Numbered from the stretch's first letter, positions 25,322 through 34,371 are shown. The stretch: 64,000 nucleotides of DNA from Allopontixanthobacter sp034376665 (GCF_034376665.1 NZ_JAXMJI010000096.1:1-64000), one strand, 5' to 3'. Notes: a model not told the origin generated them from the sequence alone. Numbers and translations are program-made.

Positions 25322-26161
25322 ATGTTGGAAGAGCAAGCGAGTCTGGAGCATCGGGTTATCCCCCTTAATGGCCTGCAGATGCAAATTACCCTGGCGGGTC
25401 AGGGCGAAGCCTTGTTGCTCCTTCACGGATTTCCCGATTCCGCGAAATTGTGGCGCAAAATGATACCCGGCCTCGTTGACGCGGGATTTCAGGTCATCGC
25501 ACCGGATCAGCGCGGTTTCGGCGAGACGACCGCGCCCGCGAAGGTAGCGGACTATTCGATAGACCGGATCGCGGTCGACGCGATCGCGCTGCTCGACACG
25601 CTGGGGATCGAGCGGGCGGGACTCGTGGGGCATGATTGGGGGGCGGTCATCGGCTGGCGGCTGGCAGCCGATCATCCGGAGCGTTTCAGCGGCTTTGTCG
25701 CTTTGTCAGTGGGGCATCCCAAGGCAACGCTCCGTGCAGGGTTTCGCCAGAAATTGAAGAGCTGGTATTTTCTCCTGTTCCTGCTGCGCGGCATCGGCGA
25801 GGCGGTTGTGCGCGCCGCCGATTTCAAGGCACTCGGCTGGATGACCCGGCAGGATCCCGAAATGGTCAATTGGCGGCGCGACCTGTCGCGGCCTGGCAGG
25901 CTGACAGCGGGAATGAACTGGTACCGGGCCAATATCGCGGCCTTGTCCAAAGCCGATTTCCCGCCAGCACGCATACCTGTGCTTGGTTTGATCGGAAGTG
26001 CCGATGTCGCTTTGGGTACCGAGCAGATGCGCGATTCCGCCGACTATGCCGATGTCTCATTCCGCTGCGAAGTGATCGAAGGTGCCGGGCACTGGTTGCC
26101 ATTATCTGCGGCGGCCGCGATCGAACCCAAGATTGTCGGCTTTTTGAAATCGGTGCGCTGA
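25322..26161 (+). CDS. Alpha/beta hydrolase, epoxide hydrolase/haloalkane dehalogenase type
   Basis: A 279-residue enzyme from the ATG at 25322, which has AAGGGGG immediately upstream. It shows the oxyanion-hole motif HGFPDS near residue 37, the nucleophile elbow VGHDWGA near residue 104 with an Asp rather than Ser nucleophile, and the catalytic His in EGAGHWLP near residue 258. An Asp nucleophile with HGFP is typical of epoxide hydrolases and fluoroacetate or haloalkane dehalogenases. It lies 70 bases upstream of the peroxidase genes on the same strand, so it may share their transcript. Confidence 0.88.
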   Translation: MLEEQASLEHRVIPLNGLQMQITLAGQGEALLLLHGFPDSAKLWRKMIPGLVDAGFQVIAPDQRGFGETTAPAKVADYSIDRIAVDAIALLDTLGIERAGLVGHDWGAVIGWRLAADHPERFSGFVALSVGHPKATLRAGFRQKLKSWYFLLFLLRGIGEAVVRAADFKALGWMTRQDPEMVNWRRDLSRPGRLTAGMNWYRANIAALSKADFPPARIPVLGLIGSADVALGTEQMRDSADYADVSFRCEVIEGAGHWLPLSAAAAIEPKIVGFLKSVR

Positions 26162-26232
26162 ATCCTGCTCCGTCACCGCGGGTTTGACAATGTAGCCTGC
26201 CGGCCTAAGCTTCGCTGGGGGAGGGCACGATA

Positions 26233-27252
26233 ATGGCCGAGGGGGACATGGCACAGCGGCTGGTCGATGCGGTCATCGCCGATTTTCCGGATCATAGGTC
26301 TGGAACCCGGCCAGCCCATACGATCGGCATCGGTGTGACCGGCCATTTCCGGGCGACGAAGATTGCCCGCGATTACTGCATCGCCGAGCATTTCGGGGGG
26401 CAGAAAGTCGCTGTCACCGTCCGCTTTTCCAACAGCATGGGAAGCCCGGTCCAGCACGATGGCTGGTCCGATGCCCGCGGAATGGCCACCCGCTTCCACC
26501 TCGAGGGTGGGCAGGCGACCGACCTGATAGCCATGACCTTGCGCGAGTTCTTCTCGCCCACGCCGGAAGATTTTCTCGAATTCAGCAAGAACGCCGAAAT
26601 GCGGCCTGCAAAAGCTGCGTCACCGTGGTCGAAGATCCGGGACATGCTGCACTTGAAGCCGCCGTTGCCCGATCCCTACCCGGGCCAGCTGGAAAGCGGC
26701 ATGGGCGGCTCGCTAAATTACGCCAATCACAACCGCAGCGCCCAACTCGCCGCCTTTGATGCAAGCTATCTCGGCGCGCCGGTCAGCTATGCGCGCGCGT
26801 CTTACAACGCGGTCCATACATTTGTGGTGACGGCGCCTGATGATACGCGCCGCTATGTCCGCTTTTTCTGGCAGCCGGTCGCCGGCGTCGAAGTGACCGA
26901 TCCAACTCTGCCGCCAGTCGATGATTACCTGCAAGCGGAACTGCGTGATCGGCTTGCGACCTGGCCTGCCGAATTCCTGTTGTTGATGGCGGTTGGCGAA
27001 ACCGGCGATCCACTGGATGATCCGACCACGGCCTGGCCGCTGCACCGTGCGCGGATTGTGATGGGTGTGCTGACATTGGTCGAAGTGCCGGTGGACCAGG
27101 ATACCTATTGCGAGAAGATGAGCTTCAATCCGGGACGGCTCACACGAGGCATCGACATATCGAACGATCCCATACTGGCTGCCCGGATCGGGGCCTACGA
27201 AGTTTCGCGGCAACTGCGCGGCGGCACGGCCTGCCCGTTCCACAAGGAGTGA
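26233..27252 (+). CDS. Catalase-family haem protein
   Basis: A 339-residue protein with the core of the catalase fold but shorter than monofunctional catalases (about 480). The conserved Arg-Phe-Ser segment is VRFSNSMGSP near residue 64, followed by DARGMATRFH; the C-terminal haem-contact region reads FNPGRLTRGIDISNDPIL, close to the FNP-x-R block of the SrpA-like group. The short form suggests a catalase-related peroxidase rather than an efficient catalase. No signal peptide is seen. The next gene starts five bases after its stop, and the two downstream genes overlap, so the three form an operon. Confidence 0.85.
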   Translation: MAEGDMAQRLVDAVIADFPDHRSGTRPAHTIGIGVTGHFRATKIARDYCIAEHFGGQKVAVTVRFSNSMGSPVQHDGWSDARGMATRFHLEGGQATDLIAMTLREFFSPTPEDFLEFSKNAEMRPAKAASPWSKIRDMLHLKPPLPDPYPGQLESGMGGSLNYANHNRSAQLAAFDASYLGAPVSYARASYNAVHTFVVTAPDDTRRYVRFFWQPVAGVEVTDPTLPPVDDYLQAELRDRLATWPAEFLLLMAVGETGDPLDDPTTAWPLHRARIVMGVLTLVEVPVDQDTYCEKMSFNPGRLTRGIDISNDPILAARIGAYEVSRQLRGGTACPFHKE

Positions 27253-27256
27253 TCTG

Positions 27257-27973
27257 ATGCCGAAGGGAACCGCTTGGCTCAACCGGCTGGTCAACTCCCT
27301 GGCCAATTCGAAGTTTTTCAACTTTCTGGCGGGTCATGTGCTGGTGCCGTTCTGGGCCTGGCGGACGCCGGTCTACCGCCAGCATGGCGGCCCGCACGCC
27401 GCCGCACAGCCAGGGGACAATATGCAGCGCATGATGAATCTGGTTCTGCCGCTGAAGGACAAGACTGCGGTGGGCCGCGCCAAGGCTGCGCTCGCCATCG
27501 CATCCAACCTGGACCAGATCTACGCCGGTCTGGACAATGTCGGGACCGTCCATTTCGCTCGCTTCGTGATTATCAACAATAACATGTGCATGATCTCCTC
27601 CTACGATGGAGATTTTTCCAACTACATCCGCGATTTCGTTGCGCAGCTGGGCACGGTGTTCGACAGCGTCGTGGCGCTGATCGAGGACGGGGATAGGATG
27701 ATCCCGACCAATGAGAATATCGACGCATTCATTAATTGGGTGCATGACCGGGACGTCTACCAGATCCCCGATGTGGCGACCGACCTTCTGCGCTATGGCA
27801 CGATCGGGCATCCTGCGCCGGCGGCTGGAAGCGAGGATGATCTGCGGCTGATTCCCCGTGCCCTCATCCTGCAGCTGCACGCCAATCCGAACGCCTTGCT
27901 CGGCAGCGGTTATCGCGGCTATCCGGGGATTACCGCCGCGCAAATCCGGCACAAGATGGGTTTGGGCTGGTGA
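27257..27973 (+). CDS. Unknown protein of a catalase-like/DyP operon
   Basis: A 238-residue protein without a signal peptide that I cannot assign to a named family. The middle (FARFVIINNNMCMISSYDGDFSNYIRDF, residues about 100-130) has the strand-helix pattern of a ferredoxin-like dimeric alpha/beta-barrel half, similar to the folds inside DyP peroxidases. It begins five bases after the catalase-like gene and its last codons overlap the DyP start, so all three should be made together. It may be an inactive or haem-handling partner of the peroxidase; that is inference. Confidence 0.75.
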   Translation: MPKGTAWLNRLVNSLANSKFFNFLAGHVLVPFWAWRTPVYRQHGGPHAAAQPGDNMQRMMNLVLPLKDKTAVGRAKAALAIASNLDQIYAGLDNVGTVHFARFVIINNNMCMISSYDGDFSNYIRDFVAQLGTVFDSVVALIEDGDRMIPTNENIDAFINWVHDRDVYQIPDVATDLLRYGTIGHPAPAAGSEDDLRLIPRALILQLHANPNALLGSGYRGYPGITAAQIRHKMGLGW

Positions 27974-29394
27974 GCGCCCCGTTGACCGATCAGGGCTTCA
28001 ACCCAGCCGACGTTCAGGGCAATATCCTGCGCGGCTATCGCTACGAACGTGTGCGCCATCTGATCCTCGAGGTGAAGGATGCAGCAGCAGCGCGGCAGTG
28101 GCTGGGCCGCACCGTTTCAGGTAGCGGCGACCAACCGCAGATCACCAGCGAGGAACATTGGAATATAAAGCCAGCAAGCTGCTTCAATATCGGCCTGACT
28201 TATGATGGATTGCGCGGCCTGGGTGTTTCCCGTGCGTCGCTCGCGTCCTTTCCTACGGAATTCAAGGCGGGGATGAGCGCTCGCTCGATCAAGCTGGGCG
28301 ACAGCGGCAGCAGTGCACCGGACCATTGGGCTTCCCCGTTCGACGATCACCGCAAGGTTCATCTGATCGCATCGATCAATGCCGACGAGATCACCGAACT
28401 GGACCGGGTAGAGCAAAAGGTCGTTACTGCGGGTTCCGGCACGGCGTTCAACCTTCTCGGGGTCCGCGACGGCTGGAATTTCGATGGCGACAATATCCAT
28501 TTCGGCTACCGTGACAGCATATCGCAGCCGCGCTTTATCGGCATCGATTATCCAGAAAGTTTTGCCGACGGCCAGCCGGCGGTGCCTATCGGATCGATGC
28601 TGATCGGATATCCCACCGAATACCAGGGGCTGTTATACAACGTGCCCCAGCCCGATGTTCTGGGCCGCAACGGCACCTTCAATGCGTTTCGGATTTTGGC
28701 GCAGGATGTCGCCGCGTTCGAGGATTATCTCGATACCGCTGCCGATGAATTGCTGCTCCACCAACAGGGCACTCAATTGCTGCCCGAAGGCGGAGAAAAA
28801 TTCTTCGGTGAAAAGGCGTCGCGTCATTCAGCCATGCGCGAAATCGTTGCCGCGAAAATGTGCGGCCGCTGGCTCAACGGGGTACCGCTGGCCTTGGCGC
28901 CCGACCATCCGGTCCCCGCTTCGGACGTTTCTCTGACCAATTTCGATTACGGAGATGATGACGCGGCGGGCTGCCCGTTTGGGGCCCACATCCGGCGCTG
29001 CAACCCGCGCGAGGGCAGCATTGTCCAGCGCGCGGCACGTCACACACGGCGATTGGTGCGGCGCGGCACACCCTATGGCGGACCCTTCCACCGGGACACG
29101 CCCGACAGCGAGGAGCGGGGATTGCTGGGCAATTTCATCTGCGCCAGCCTTGGCGGGCAATTCGAAGCCTTGATGTGCGACTGGGTCAACCTGGGGCTGC
29201 AGGATCCGCAGATCACCGGATCGAATGATCCCATGCTGGGTGCCAACCAGCCCGAGACCAGCTGGTTCGTCATCCCGCTCAAAAACGGCGAATCGATAAA
29301 ATTGCATGGCCTGCCGCGTTTTGTCACCACGCGCGGCGGGGCCTACACATTCCTTCCGGGCATTCCCGCGATCCGCTATCTCGCGTCGCTGTGA
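27970..29394 (+). CDS. DyP-type haem peroxidase
   Basis: A 474-residue dye-decolourising-type peroxidase starting at a GTG that overlaps the preceding stop (GTGA). It begins with the DyP signature DVQGNILRGY. The distal motif normally GXXDG reads GYRDS here, so the catalytic Asp is kept but the last Gly is Ser. The proximal haem His is in GAHIRRCNPRE near residue 344, and GGQFEALMCDWVN near residue 396 is also typical. No Tat or Sec signal is visible, so it is probably cytoplasmic. It ends 16 bases before the convergent TIR gene. Confidence 0.93.
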   Translation: MSAPLTDQGFNPADVQGNILRGYRYERVRHLILEVKDAAAARQWLGRTVSGSGDQPQITSEEHWNIKPASCFNIGLTYDGLRGLGVSRASLASFPTEFKAGMSARSIKLGDSGSSAPDHWASPFDDHRKVHLIASINADEITELDRVEQKVVTAGSGTAFNLLGVRDGWNFDGDNIHFGYRDSISQPRFIGIDYPESFADGQPAVPIGSMLIGYPTEYQGLLYNVPQPDVLGRNGTFNAFRILAQDVAAFEDYLDTAADELLLHQQGTQLLPEGGEKFFGEKASRHSAMREIVAAKMCGRWLNGVPLALAPDHPVPASDVSLTNFDYGDDDAAGCPFGAHIRRCNPREGSIVQRAARHTRRLVRRGTPYGGPFHRDTPDSEERGLLGNFICASLGGQFEALMCDWVNLGLQDPQITGSNDPMLGANQPETSWFVIPLKNGESIKLHGLPRFVTTRGGAYTFLPGIPAIRYLASL

Positions 29395-29410
29395 ACCAAA
29401 CGCCCGACGT

Positions 29411-31354
29411 TCAGGCTGGCGATGGGGCCAGTGGTGCGGCGACATAGCGTTCGGCGGTGTCGTCCAGCTTCGCGCATTCGGCAGGCAGATCATAGAGCGG
29501 CGCAAGTTCCTGTACGCAATCCGGCCACAGCCCGGTTTCCTTCCAGCAATCGTATAATCCCAGCCGCACGCAAACCTCCGCAAAGTGCACATCGCGGCGA
29601 AGGACTTCGCAATTGGGCATGAACAACCCGCTGGTTACCGCCGCATCGATCGCGGCACGGCCGTCGTTATCCGGGGTAAATTCGATCGGCCGTCCCTCGC
29701 GGATGGCAACCAGCAAATGCTCCATGGCCAGGTCCGCTTCCCCCATCGCCGCAGCCAGCCCGATATCGACCAGATAGCTGGTGGGGGCGCCGCGGTGAAG
29801 GAATTGCCCGACCGCCATCGCCCGGGTAGCCGGGTCCATTGCCGCTACGGCGCGCATGAACCCCACCAGCGCCTGCAAGGGCGGGATACCTTCGGTGTCC
29901 TGCGACGGTTCCGCAATCGATGCAGCACAATCGATATCGCCGTCGAAGATGGCAATCACGCCGCGGATGAAGCGGACGTAATTCGCATCAGCAAAGTCGT
30001 TCACGGCGCGCTCCGCCGTCGCAATTGCTTCCTCCGTTCGTCCGCTCGAGCGATAAGCAATCGCCAGATCGCCCGCGATGGTCGGGCTAAGCGGATCGCG
30101 CTCGAACCGGGTGATCGAGAGTTCGAGCGAGCGCGTCAGATAACCAAGAGAAATGAGGACGATGTTGTAAATCCCGGCAACCAGCTGGTTATCGGGAGCA
30201 AGCCCGTAAGCGCGTTCGGTCAACGCCAACTTCTCCGCGTGCTGGGCGAACGGTTGCTTGGTCATGGCCATCGCTGTCAGCGAGGTGGGACATTCTGGAT
30301 CGAGTTCCAGTCCCCGCCGCGCGGCGGCGACCGCTGCTTCACCCTTGCGGTAAACGGCGAGCAAACCCCAGGCGTCGGCAAAATCGGGTGCCCTCGATAC
30401 CGCCCGCGTCAGCAGATCGACGCATTTCGCCTGATCGGCCCAGGTGAGGTCCTGCAGGTAAATCGCCCGCGCGCGGAGATAGAAATCATAGGCCTCGGGA
30501 TCGATCTTGGCTGACACTTCGGGGAAGAAGGTGGAATGAAGCGCAACCGCGATCGCCTCGGAAATCTCGTCCTGCACCGCAAAGATGTCTTCCAGGTCAC
30601 GATCGAAGCGATCGGCCCACAAAATGGTCTGCCCGGTGGCTTCGGTCAGATGGGCGGCGATCCGCACTTTCGTGCCCGCACGGCGGATCGATCCGTCCAG
30701 CACATGTGTGGCACCCAGCGCTGCCGCCGCTTTCGGTTTGTCCGTGCCGCGGAACTGGAAACTCGATGTCCGGCCGATCACGCGCAGTTTCGATCCACGC
30801 GATATGCGGCCCAGGATATCGTCGGACACCCCGTCGGAGAAAAACTCCATTTCCGAATCGCTCGACAAATTGTCGAATGGCAGCACCGCCAGCAAGGTTT
30901 CACGAAGTCGCGGCGAACTTGCGAGTTGTACTCTGCCGGCAGTCGCTGACAGCGTCATGCGCTCCATCCCGACTAATTCGCGTACATCGTTCAGAAAATT
31001 GAGCCACGCGCCGTCGCCGGAATCGCCCGCCCAATGGGCCAGCTCTGCGGTCTGAACCAGTTCGAACATGATCGGCCGGTCGCAAGGCTCGATCATGCAG
31101 GGGAGGAGGGTCTTGTTGCGGTCGGCCAGGGTCGCCTCGGCGCGGACCCAGCGCGATTCCACCGACTTTCTGGACCACAACACCACAACAGACTTGGCCT
31201 CGCGCAGCGCCTGCTCGGTAACCTGGTCGTAGGAATCCCCGGTGCGCAGACCGACATCCCACCAGACATCGAACCCCTCGCGCTCGAACCCTTCGGCGAA
31301 CAGCTTCGCTTTCGCCTCGTCCTCGCGATTGTAGGATAGAAAAATGTCCGGCAC
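29411..31354 (-). CDS. TIR domain-TolB-like-TPR protein
   Basis: A 647-residue cytoplasmic protein. Residues 1-125 are a TIR domain (DIFLSYNREDEAKAKLFAE, then LWSRKSVESRWVRAEATLA with the Glu position that is catalytic in NAD-cleaving TIRs). Residues about 155-275 match the TolB-N/FlgO-like domain found behind adenylate cyclases (LLAVLPFDNLSSDSEMEFFSDG, ALGATHVLDGSIRRAG). The remainder is helical TPR repeats (DFADAWGLLAVYRKGEAAVA, GRTEEAIATAERAV). There is no membrane segment. Such proteins are thought to be signalling or scaffold proteins; a defence role or NADase activity is possible but unproven here. Confidence 0.87.
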   Translation of the reverse strand: MPDIFLSYNREDEAKAKLFAEGFEREGFDVWWDVGLRTGDSYDQVTEQALREAKSVVVLWSRKSVESRWVRAEATLADRNKTLLPCMIEPCDRPIMFELVQTAELAHWAGDSGDGAWLNFLNDVRELVGMERMTLSATAGRVQLASSPRLRETLLAVLPFDNLSSDSEMEFFSDGVSDDILGRISRGSKLRVIGRTSSFQFRGTDKPKAAAALGATHVLDGSIRRAGTKVRIAAHLTEATGQTILWADRFDRDLEDIFAVQDEISEAIAVALHSTFFPEVSAKIDPEAYDFYLRARAIYLQDLTWADQAKCVDLLTRAVSRAPDFADAWGLLAVYRKGEAAVAAARRGLELDPECPTSLTAMAMTKQPFAQHAEKLALTERAYGLAPDNQLVAGIYNIVLISLGYLTRSLELSITRFERDPLSPTIAGDLAIAYRSSGRTEEAIATAERAVNDFADANYVRFIRGVIAIFDGDIDCAASIAEPSQDTEGIPPLQALVGFMRAVAAMDPATRAMAVGQFLHRGAPTSYLVDIGLAAAMGEADLAMEHLLVAIREGRPIEFTPDNDGRAAIDAAVTSGLFMPNCEVLRRDVHFAEVCVRLGLYDCWKETGLWPDCVQELAPLYDLPAECAKLDDTAERYVAAPLAPSPA

Positions 31355-31550
31355 GCCCGAGTCCCCACTGGCACGGCGCCGATGGTTACAGAACCTGGTC
31401 TCGAACGTCGAATCTTACCTGCGCGCCCGAATCCCAGGTACGGCGGGTAGTATCGGGCCCGGGTCGTCGGCAGGTCCAAAGAACAGTTGCCCCTGCAGCC
31501 GGAGGCCCCAAGAGGCTGCGGGTGAACCGATCGAAACGCCGCGCGCGCGA

Positions 31551-31586
31551 AACGGTCGGACCGCAATCCCAAGCGATCCGACCGTT
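31551..31586. terminator. Perfect inverted repeat, possible terminator
   Basis: Ten bases (AACGGTCGGA, 31551-31560) pair perfectly with 31577-31586 around a 16-base loop. It lies 20 bases after the stop of the minus-strand PRC-like gene and before the TIR gene start region. On the minus strand only TTT follows the stem, so termination is plausible but not strong. The rest of 31355-31606 shows no gene. Confidence 0.45.
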
Positions 31587-31606
31587 GGCTTCACCAGTTT
31601 ACTGAA

Positions 31607-32458
31607 TTATTCGGTGTCGGCATCCTCGGCAGGTGCCTCGCTGGACGCGGAGCCACTTGCTTCGCCCGCGATCAGCGCGTTGCCGTTGGCGGAGAGACCG
31701 CTGGCGGGAAGGGTTGTCAGCCCATCCTGCGTCTGCACCACGATCTGCCGAATTTGGCCACTGCGGGTGGCGACAATGTCGCGGACCGTGCCCAGCTGTG
31801 CACCCGAAGGTAGTTCGACTGGCATACCAGGAGCAACGGAGAACGCGCCATTGCCCTGGGCGGCACCGCTGCCGGCAAGTGCAAGGATACCGCCATCGGC
31901 CATGCCTGCACCCGACGCTGTCCCGCCGATAGCACCAGTTGTCGAACCTGCGGTATTGACGGCCTGTCCCGCCGTACCCGAGATCCGGTCGTGGACCCTT
32001 CCGACTGCCGGGGTTGCGAGATTGCGGACATTGGTCGCGGCGGCCCGTGCATCGCCAGCGCGCCCCTTAGCGGCGTTCATCACGGTGTCGGTGCCCAAAA
32101 GCTGCCCGTTGGCGCTGCCCGAGCCGGACGCAGCGGCCGAGCCCGACGCGTTGCCCGAGGCATCGCCGGCCGGCGTAGCGAGAAGCTGGCTGGTCGCCGG
32201 CTCCAGACTGGCGTCGACGCTTCGGTCAACCGCGACACTACCTGACCTACGGTCTACATTCTGGTTACCGCGCGTGGCAGCATTGCCGCGCAGCGTGCTG
32301 CGCGTGGTCGAACGTATGGTTTCGCCCGGTGCACGCAACGTCGAGCCGATCGAGCTGTTGAGCGCTCCAGTGACGCCGCCACCGCCGCCAAGCAGCTGAG
32401 CCTGGGCGGGAGCAGCAAAAAGGGTGAGGGCCGAAGCGGTAAGGAGGAGATGTTTCAT
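31607..32458 (-). CDS. Secreted Gly/Ala/Ser-rich protein with PRC-barrel-like C-terminus
   Basis: A 283-residue protein from the ATG at 32458, with AAGGA upstream and a clear signal peptide (KHLLLTASALTLFAAPAQAQ). The middle is low-complexity Gly/Ala/Ser/Thr sequence. Residues about 210-265 look like a PRC-barrel-type domain (VELPSGAQLGTVRDIVA, then IRQIVVQTQDGLTTLPASGL). It ends in an acidic tail. It is probably periplasmic. A 28-bp site matching the predicted ECF promoter lies 60 bases upstream of the start, so I expect it to be a target of the sigma factor encoded at 33883. Confidence 0.75.
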   Translation of the reverse strand: MKHLLLTASALTLFAAPAQAQLLGGGGGVTGALNSSIGSTLRAPGETIRSTTRSTLRGNAATRGNQNVDRRSGSVAVDRSVDASLEPATSQLLATPAGDASGNASGSAAASGSGSANGQLLGTDTVMNAAKGRAGDARAAATNVRNLATPAVGRVHDRISGTAGQAVNTAGSTTGAIGGTASGAGMADGGILALAGSGAAQGNGAFSVAPGMPVELPSGAQLGTVRDIVATRSGQIRQIVVQTQDGLTTLPASGLSANGNALIAGEASGSASSEAPAEDADTE

Positions 32459-32518
32459 TGTCAGTTCCTTTTCATCTGCGGATGCGGGGTTGGGGTGGGT
32501 GCATCCGCTCGAAAGGAA

Positions 32519-32546
32519 AACGGGCGGGTTCCGGTGTTTAATCCAT
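32519..32546 (-). promoter_or_regulatory. Predicted ECF sigma promoter (site A)
   Basis: Read on the minus strand this is ATGGAT, 14 bases, then CG and CCCGTT, with the same total length as sites at 33833-33860 and 35561-35588. It lies between the protease stop and the start of the secreted PRC-like gene, 60 bases before that start. The -35-like GGAT and -10-like CGNCCGTT blocks are at ECF-type spacing. Confidence 0.65.
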
Positions 32547-32562
32547 TCTGCTTGAAAAAATT

Positions 32563-33798
32563 CTAGCGGCCAGTGCACGTGCCGCAGACGAGGCCGTTCC
32601 CAAAGGTATCGTCGCGGCCCTGGGCGCCAAGATCCACCGCCTCGCTATCGAGCGCGCTGCGCCAATTGCGCCCTTGTCCGATCGCCAACGCAGCGCGCGC
32701 CGCCACCAGCGGGGCCGCAAAGGATGTGCCGCGCAGCGCGATGCGCTTGCCCCGTGCGTTCCGTCCGAAAATGTCCGCTCCGGGCGCGGCATAGTCGAGA
32801 TGCAATGCGCGGCCCGCCTCGATCAGCGCACGGCGCTTGCCGTCCACTCCGGTCACCGCCACCACGCCTTTATAGGATGCGGGATAGGCCGGCGGTGCCG
32901 CCGGACCGTCATTGCCGACGGCGGCGACGATAATTACGCCGCCGCGCTGTGCCGCGCCGATGGCCCGTTCAAGCACAGGGTTGCGCGGTCCCACCAGGCT
33001 GATCGTCACGACCTTGCTTCCGCGCGACACCAGCCAGCCCAGCCCTCTGGCTATGGCGAGGGCATTGCCGCCCGCCTTGTCGGTCCCATAGACATCTGCG
33101 ACGCGGACCGTGCTGGCGCCCGCAGAAGCTAGCAAAGATGCGACCGAGCTGCCGTGATGGCTGGGATAGGGCGCACCCGCCGCGAAACCGCGGATCTCGA
33201 GCACTTTTACCGCTTGCCCAGGGGCACCGTCGATCATCCCGACAGGCACAGCGACGCTGGGCGAGCCTTGGGCGGAGAGTGCCACAACAGCGGTATTCAC
33301 CGTACCCGCCTCGGTATGGATATGGTCGGCACTGATTTCTGCCTGCGGCAACAGCGCGGAAAGCGCCTGCTCTGCATCCGCGAGCTTCATGCCTGCGGGT
33401 ACGCCAACGCGCATTACCGAAAGATCGAGACCCTCAAGCTGCTCCTCGGACAGAAGCCGAAATCCTGCTGCCAGAGCAGGGTCAAGTTCTCGCAGAGATG
33501 CATCCATGACCAGCAACTCACCATGCCGGGCCGGGTCTCCGCGCGCATCGCGCTCGACGATGCCCGGATTGCGGCGGACGAGACGATCGATCGCGCGGAG
33601 CCGGTCGCGTGCCAGCCGTTCGGCCGTCCGCTGCACCGATGTGTTGGTTTCGTCCAGTCCATCGATGATGCCATCAACTATGGGCGGGACGCCCGGAACC
33701 GAGGCGCGCGGAACGGCGACGCCGGGCAAGGCGATCTGCGCAGCAAGCGGCGCGGCTATCACTGCCAGTGCGGCCGAAAACAGGAAATATGCACGCAT
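32563..33798 (-). CDS. Subtilisin-like (S8) serine protease, secreted
   Basis: A 411-residue protein with a signal peptide (FLFSAALAVIAAPLAAQ). The catalytic triad is visible in order: Asp in VGMIDGAPG near residue 190, His in PSHHGSSVAS near residue 218, Ser in RGTSFAAPL near residue 365, and the oxyanion Asn in AAVGNDGP near residue 297. A 170-residue N-terminal part probably serves as propeptide or regulatory domain. It is divergent from the ECF sigma gene and may respond to, or shape, the envelope signal that sigma factor follows. It ends with a CGTC pair that could be disulfide-bonded. Confidence 0.9.
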   Translation of the reverse strand: MRAYFLFSAALAVIAAPLAAQIALPGVAVPRASVPGVPPIVDGIIDGLDETNTSVQRTAERLARDRLRAIDRLVRRNPGIVERDARGDPARHGELLVMDASLRELDPALAAGFRLLSEEQLEGLDLSVMRVGVPAGMKLADAEQALSALLPQAEISADHIHTEAGTVNTAVVALSAQGSPSVAVPVGMIDGAPGQAVKVLEIRGFAAGAPYPSHHGSSVASLLASAGASTVRVADVYGTDKAGGNALAIARGLGWLVSRGSKVVTISLVGPRNPVLERAIGAAQRGGVIIVAAVGNDGPAAPPAYPASYKGVVAVTGVDGKRRALIEAGRALHLDYAAPGADIFGRNARGKRIALRGTSFAAPLVAARAALAIGQGRNWRSALDSEAVDLGAQGRDDTFGNGLVCGTCTGR

Positions 33799-33832
33799 TG
33801 AACTCTCGCTTATTCAACCAATCGCATTAAGC

Positions 33833-33860
33833 ATGGATGAAACGTATCCACTCGTCCGTT
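33833..33860 (+). promoter_or_regulatory. Predicted ECF sigma promoter (site C, autoregulatory)
   Basis: ATGGAT, 14 bases, CG, then TCCGTT; identical in length and outer blocks to sites upstream of two secreted-protein genes. It ends 22 bases before the predicted CTG start of the sigma gene and leaves room for the AAGG ribosome-binding site at 33871-33874. Confidence 0.7.
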
Positions 33861-33882
33861 TAATTCATGGAAGGCAGAGGCG

Positions 33883-34371
33883 CTGAGCGAAACGTTCGAG
33901 AAAGACTTGCTGGCCTTGCTACCCCGGTTGCGCCGTTTCGCGATCGGGTTGGCCGGCAACCCGTTCGACGGTGACGATCTTTGCCAGATGAGTCTCGAGC
34001 GCGCCCTCGCCAATCGTTCCAGATGGACGGAAGGCACACGGCTCGACAGTTGGATGTATCGGATCATGCGCAATATCTGGATCGATGAAGGCCGGAAAAC
34101 CACCCGTAGCTTGCAGACCTTCGTGGCCGAAGAGGCCGGAGCGGGGGTGGGCGGCGATGGCGCACAGGAGTTCCGGGTCGAGCTGTCCAATGTGGACCGC
34201 GCGATGCAGAAGCTGCCCGAAGATCAGCGTGAAGCTGTCCTGCTCGTGATGGTTGAACGCTATGCTTACAAGGAAGCCGCCGAGATTGTCGGCTGCCCGG
34301 TGGGTACGCTCAACTCGCGGCTGGTGCGCGGGCGCGACGCGTTGATGGCCATGCTGGGAGAGGATTCGTGA
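33883..34371 (+). CDS. ECF RNA polymerase sigma factor
   Basis: A sigma-70 family protein of 162 residues if it starts at the CTG at 33883, or 154 from the TTG at 33907; no ATG is in frame after the stop at 33838-33840. CTG is favoured because AAGG lies eight bases upstream and the resulting SETFEKDLLALLPRLRRF matches where relatives begin. Region 2 spans DGDDLCQMSLERAL to IWIDEGRK, and region 4 spans KLPEDQREAVLLV to VGTLNSRLVRGRDALM. The stop overlaps the GTG of the anti-sigma gene. It probably transcribes its own operon and at least two secreted-protein genes. Confidence 0.92.
   Translation: MSETFEKDLLALLPRLRRFAIGLAGNPFDGDDLCQMSLERALANRSRWTEGTRLDSWMYRIMRNIWIDEGRKTTRSLQTFVAEEAGAGVGGDGAQEFRVELSNVDRAMQKLPEDQREAVLLVMVERYAYKEAAEIVGCPVGTLNSRLVRGRDALMAMLGEDS

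Noticed and set aside
31344..32399. A 351-codon plus-strand Pro/Ser-rich frame
   Set aside because: It is antisense to a secreted protein gene with a good signal peptide, start site and promoter; its own composition looks like a frame artefact.
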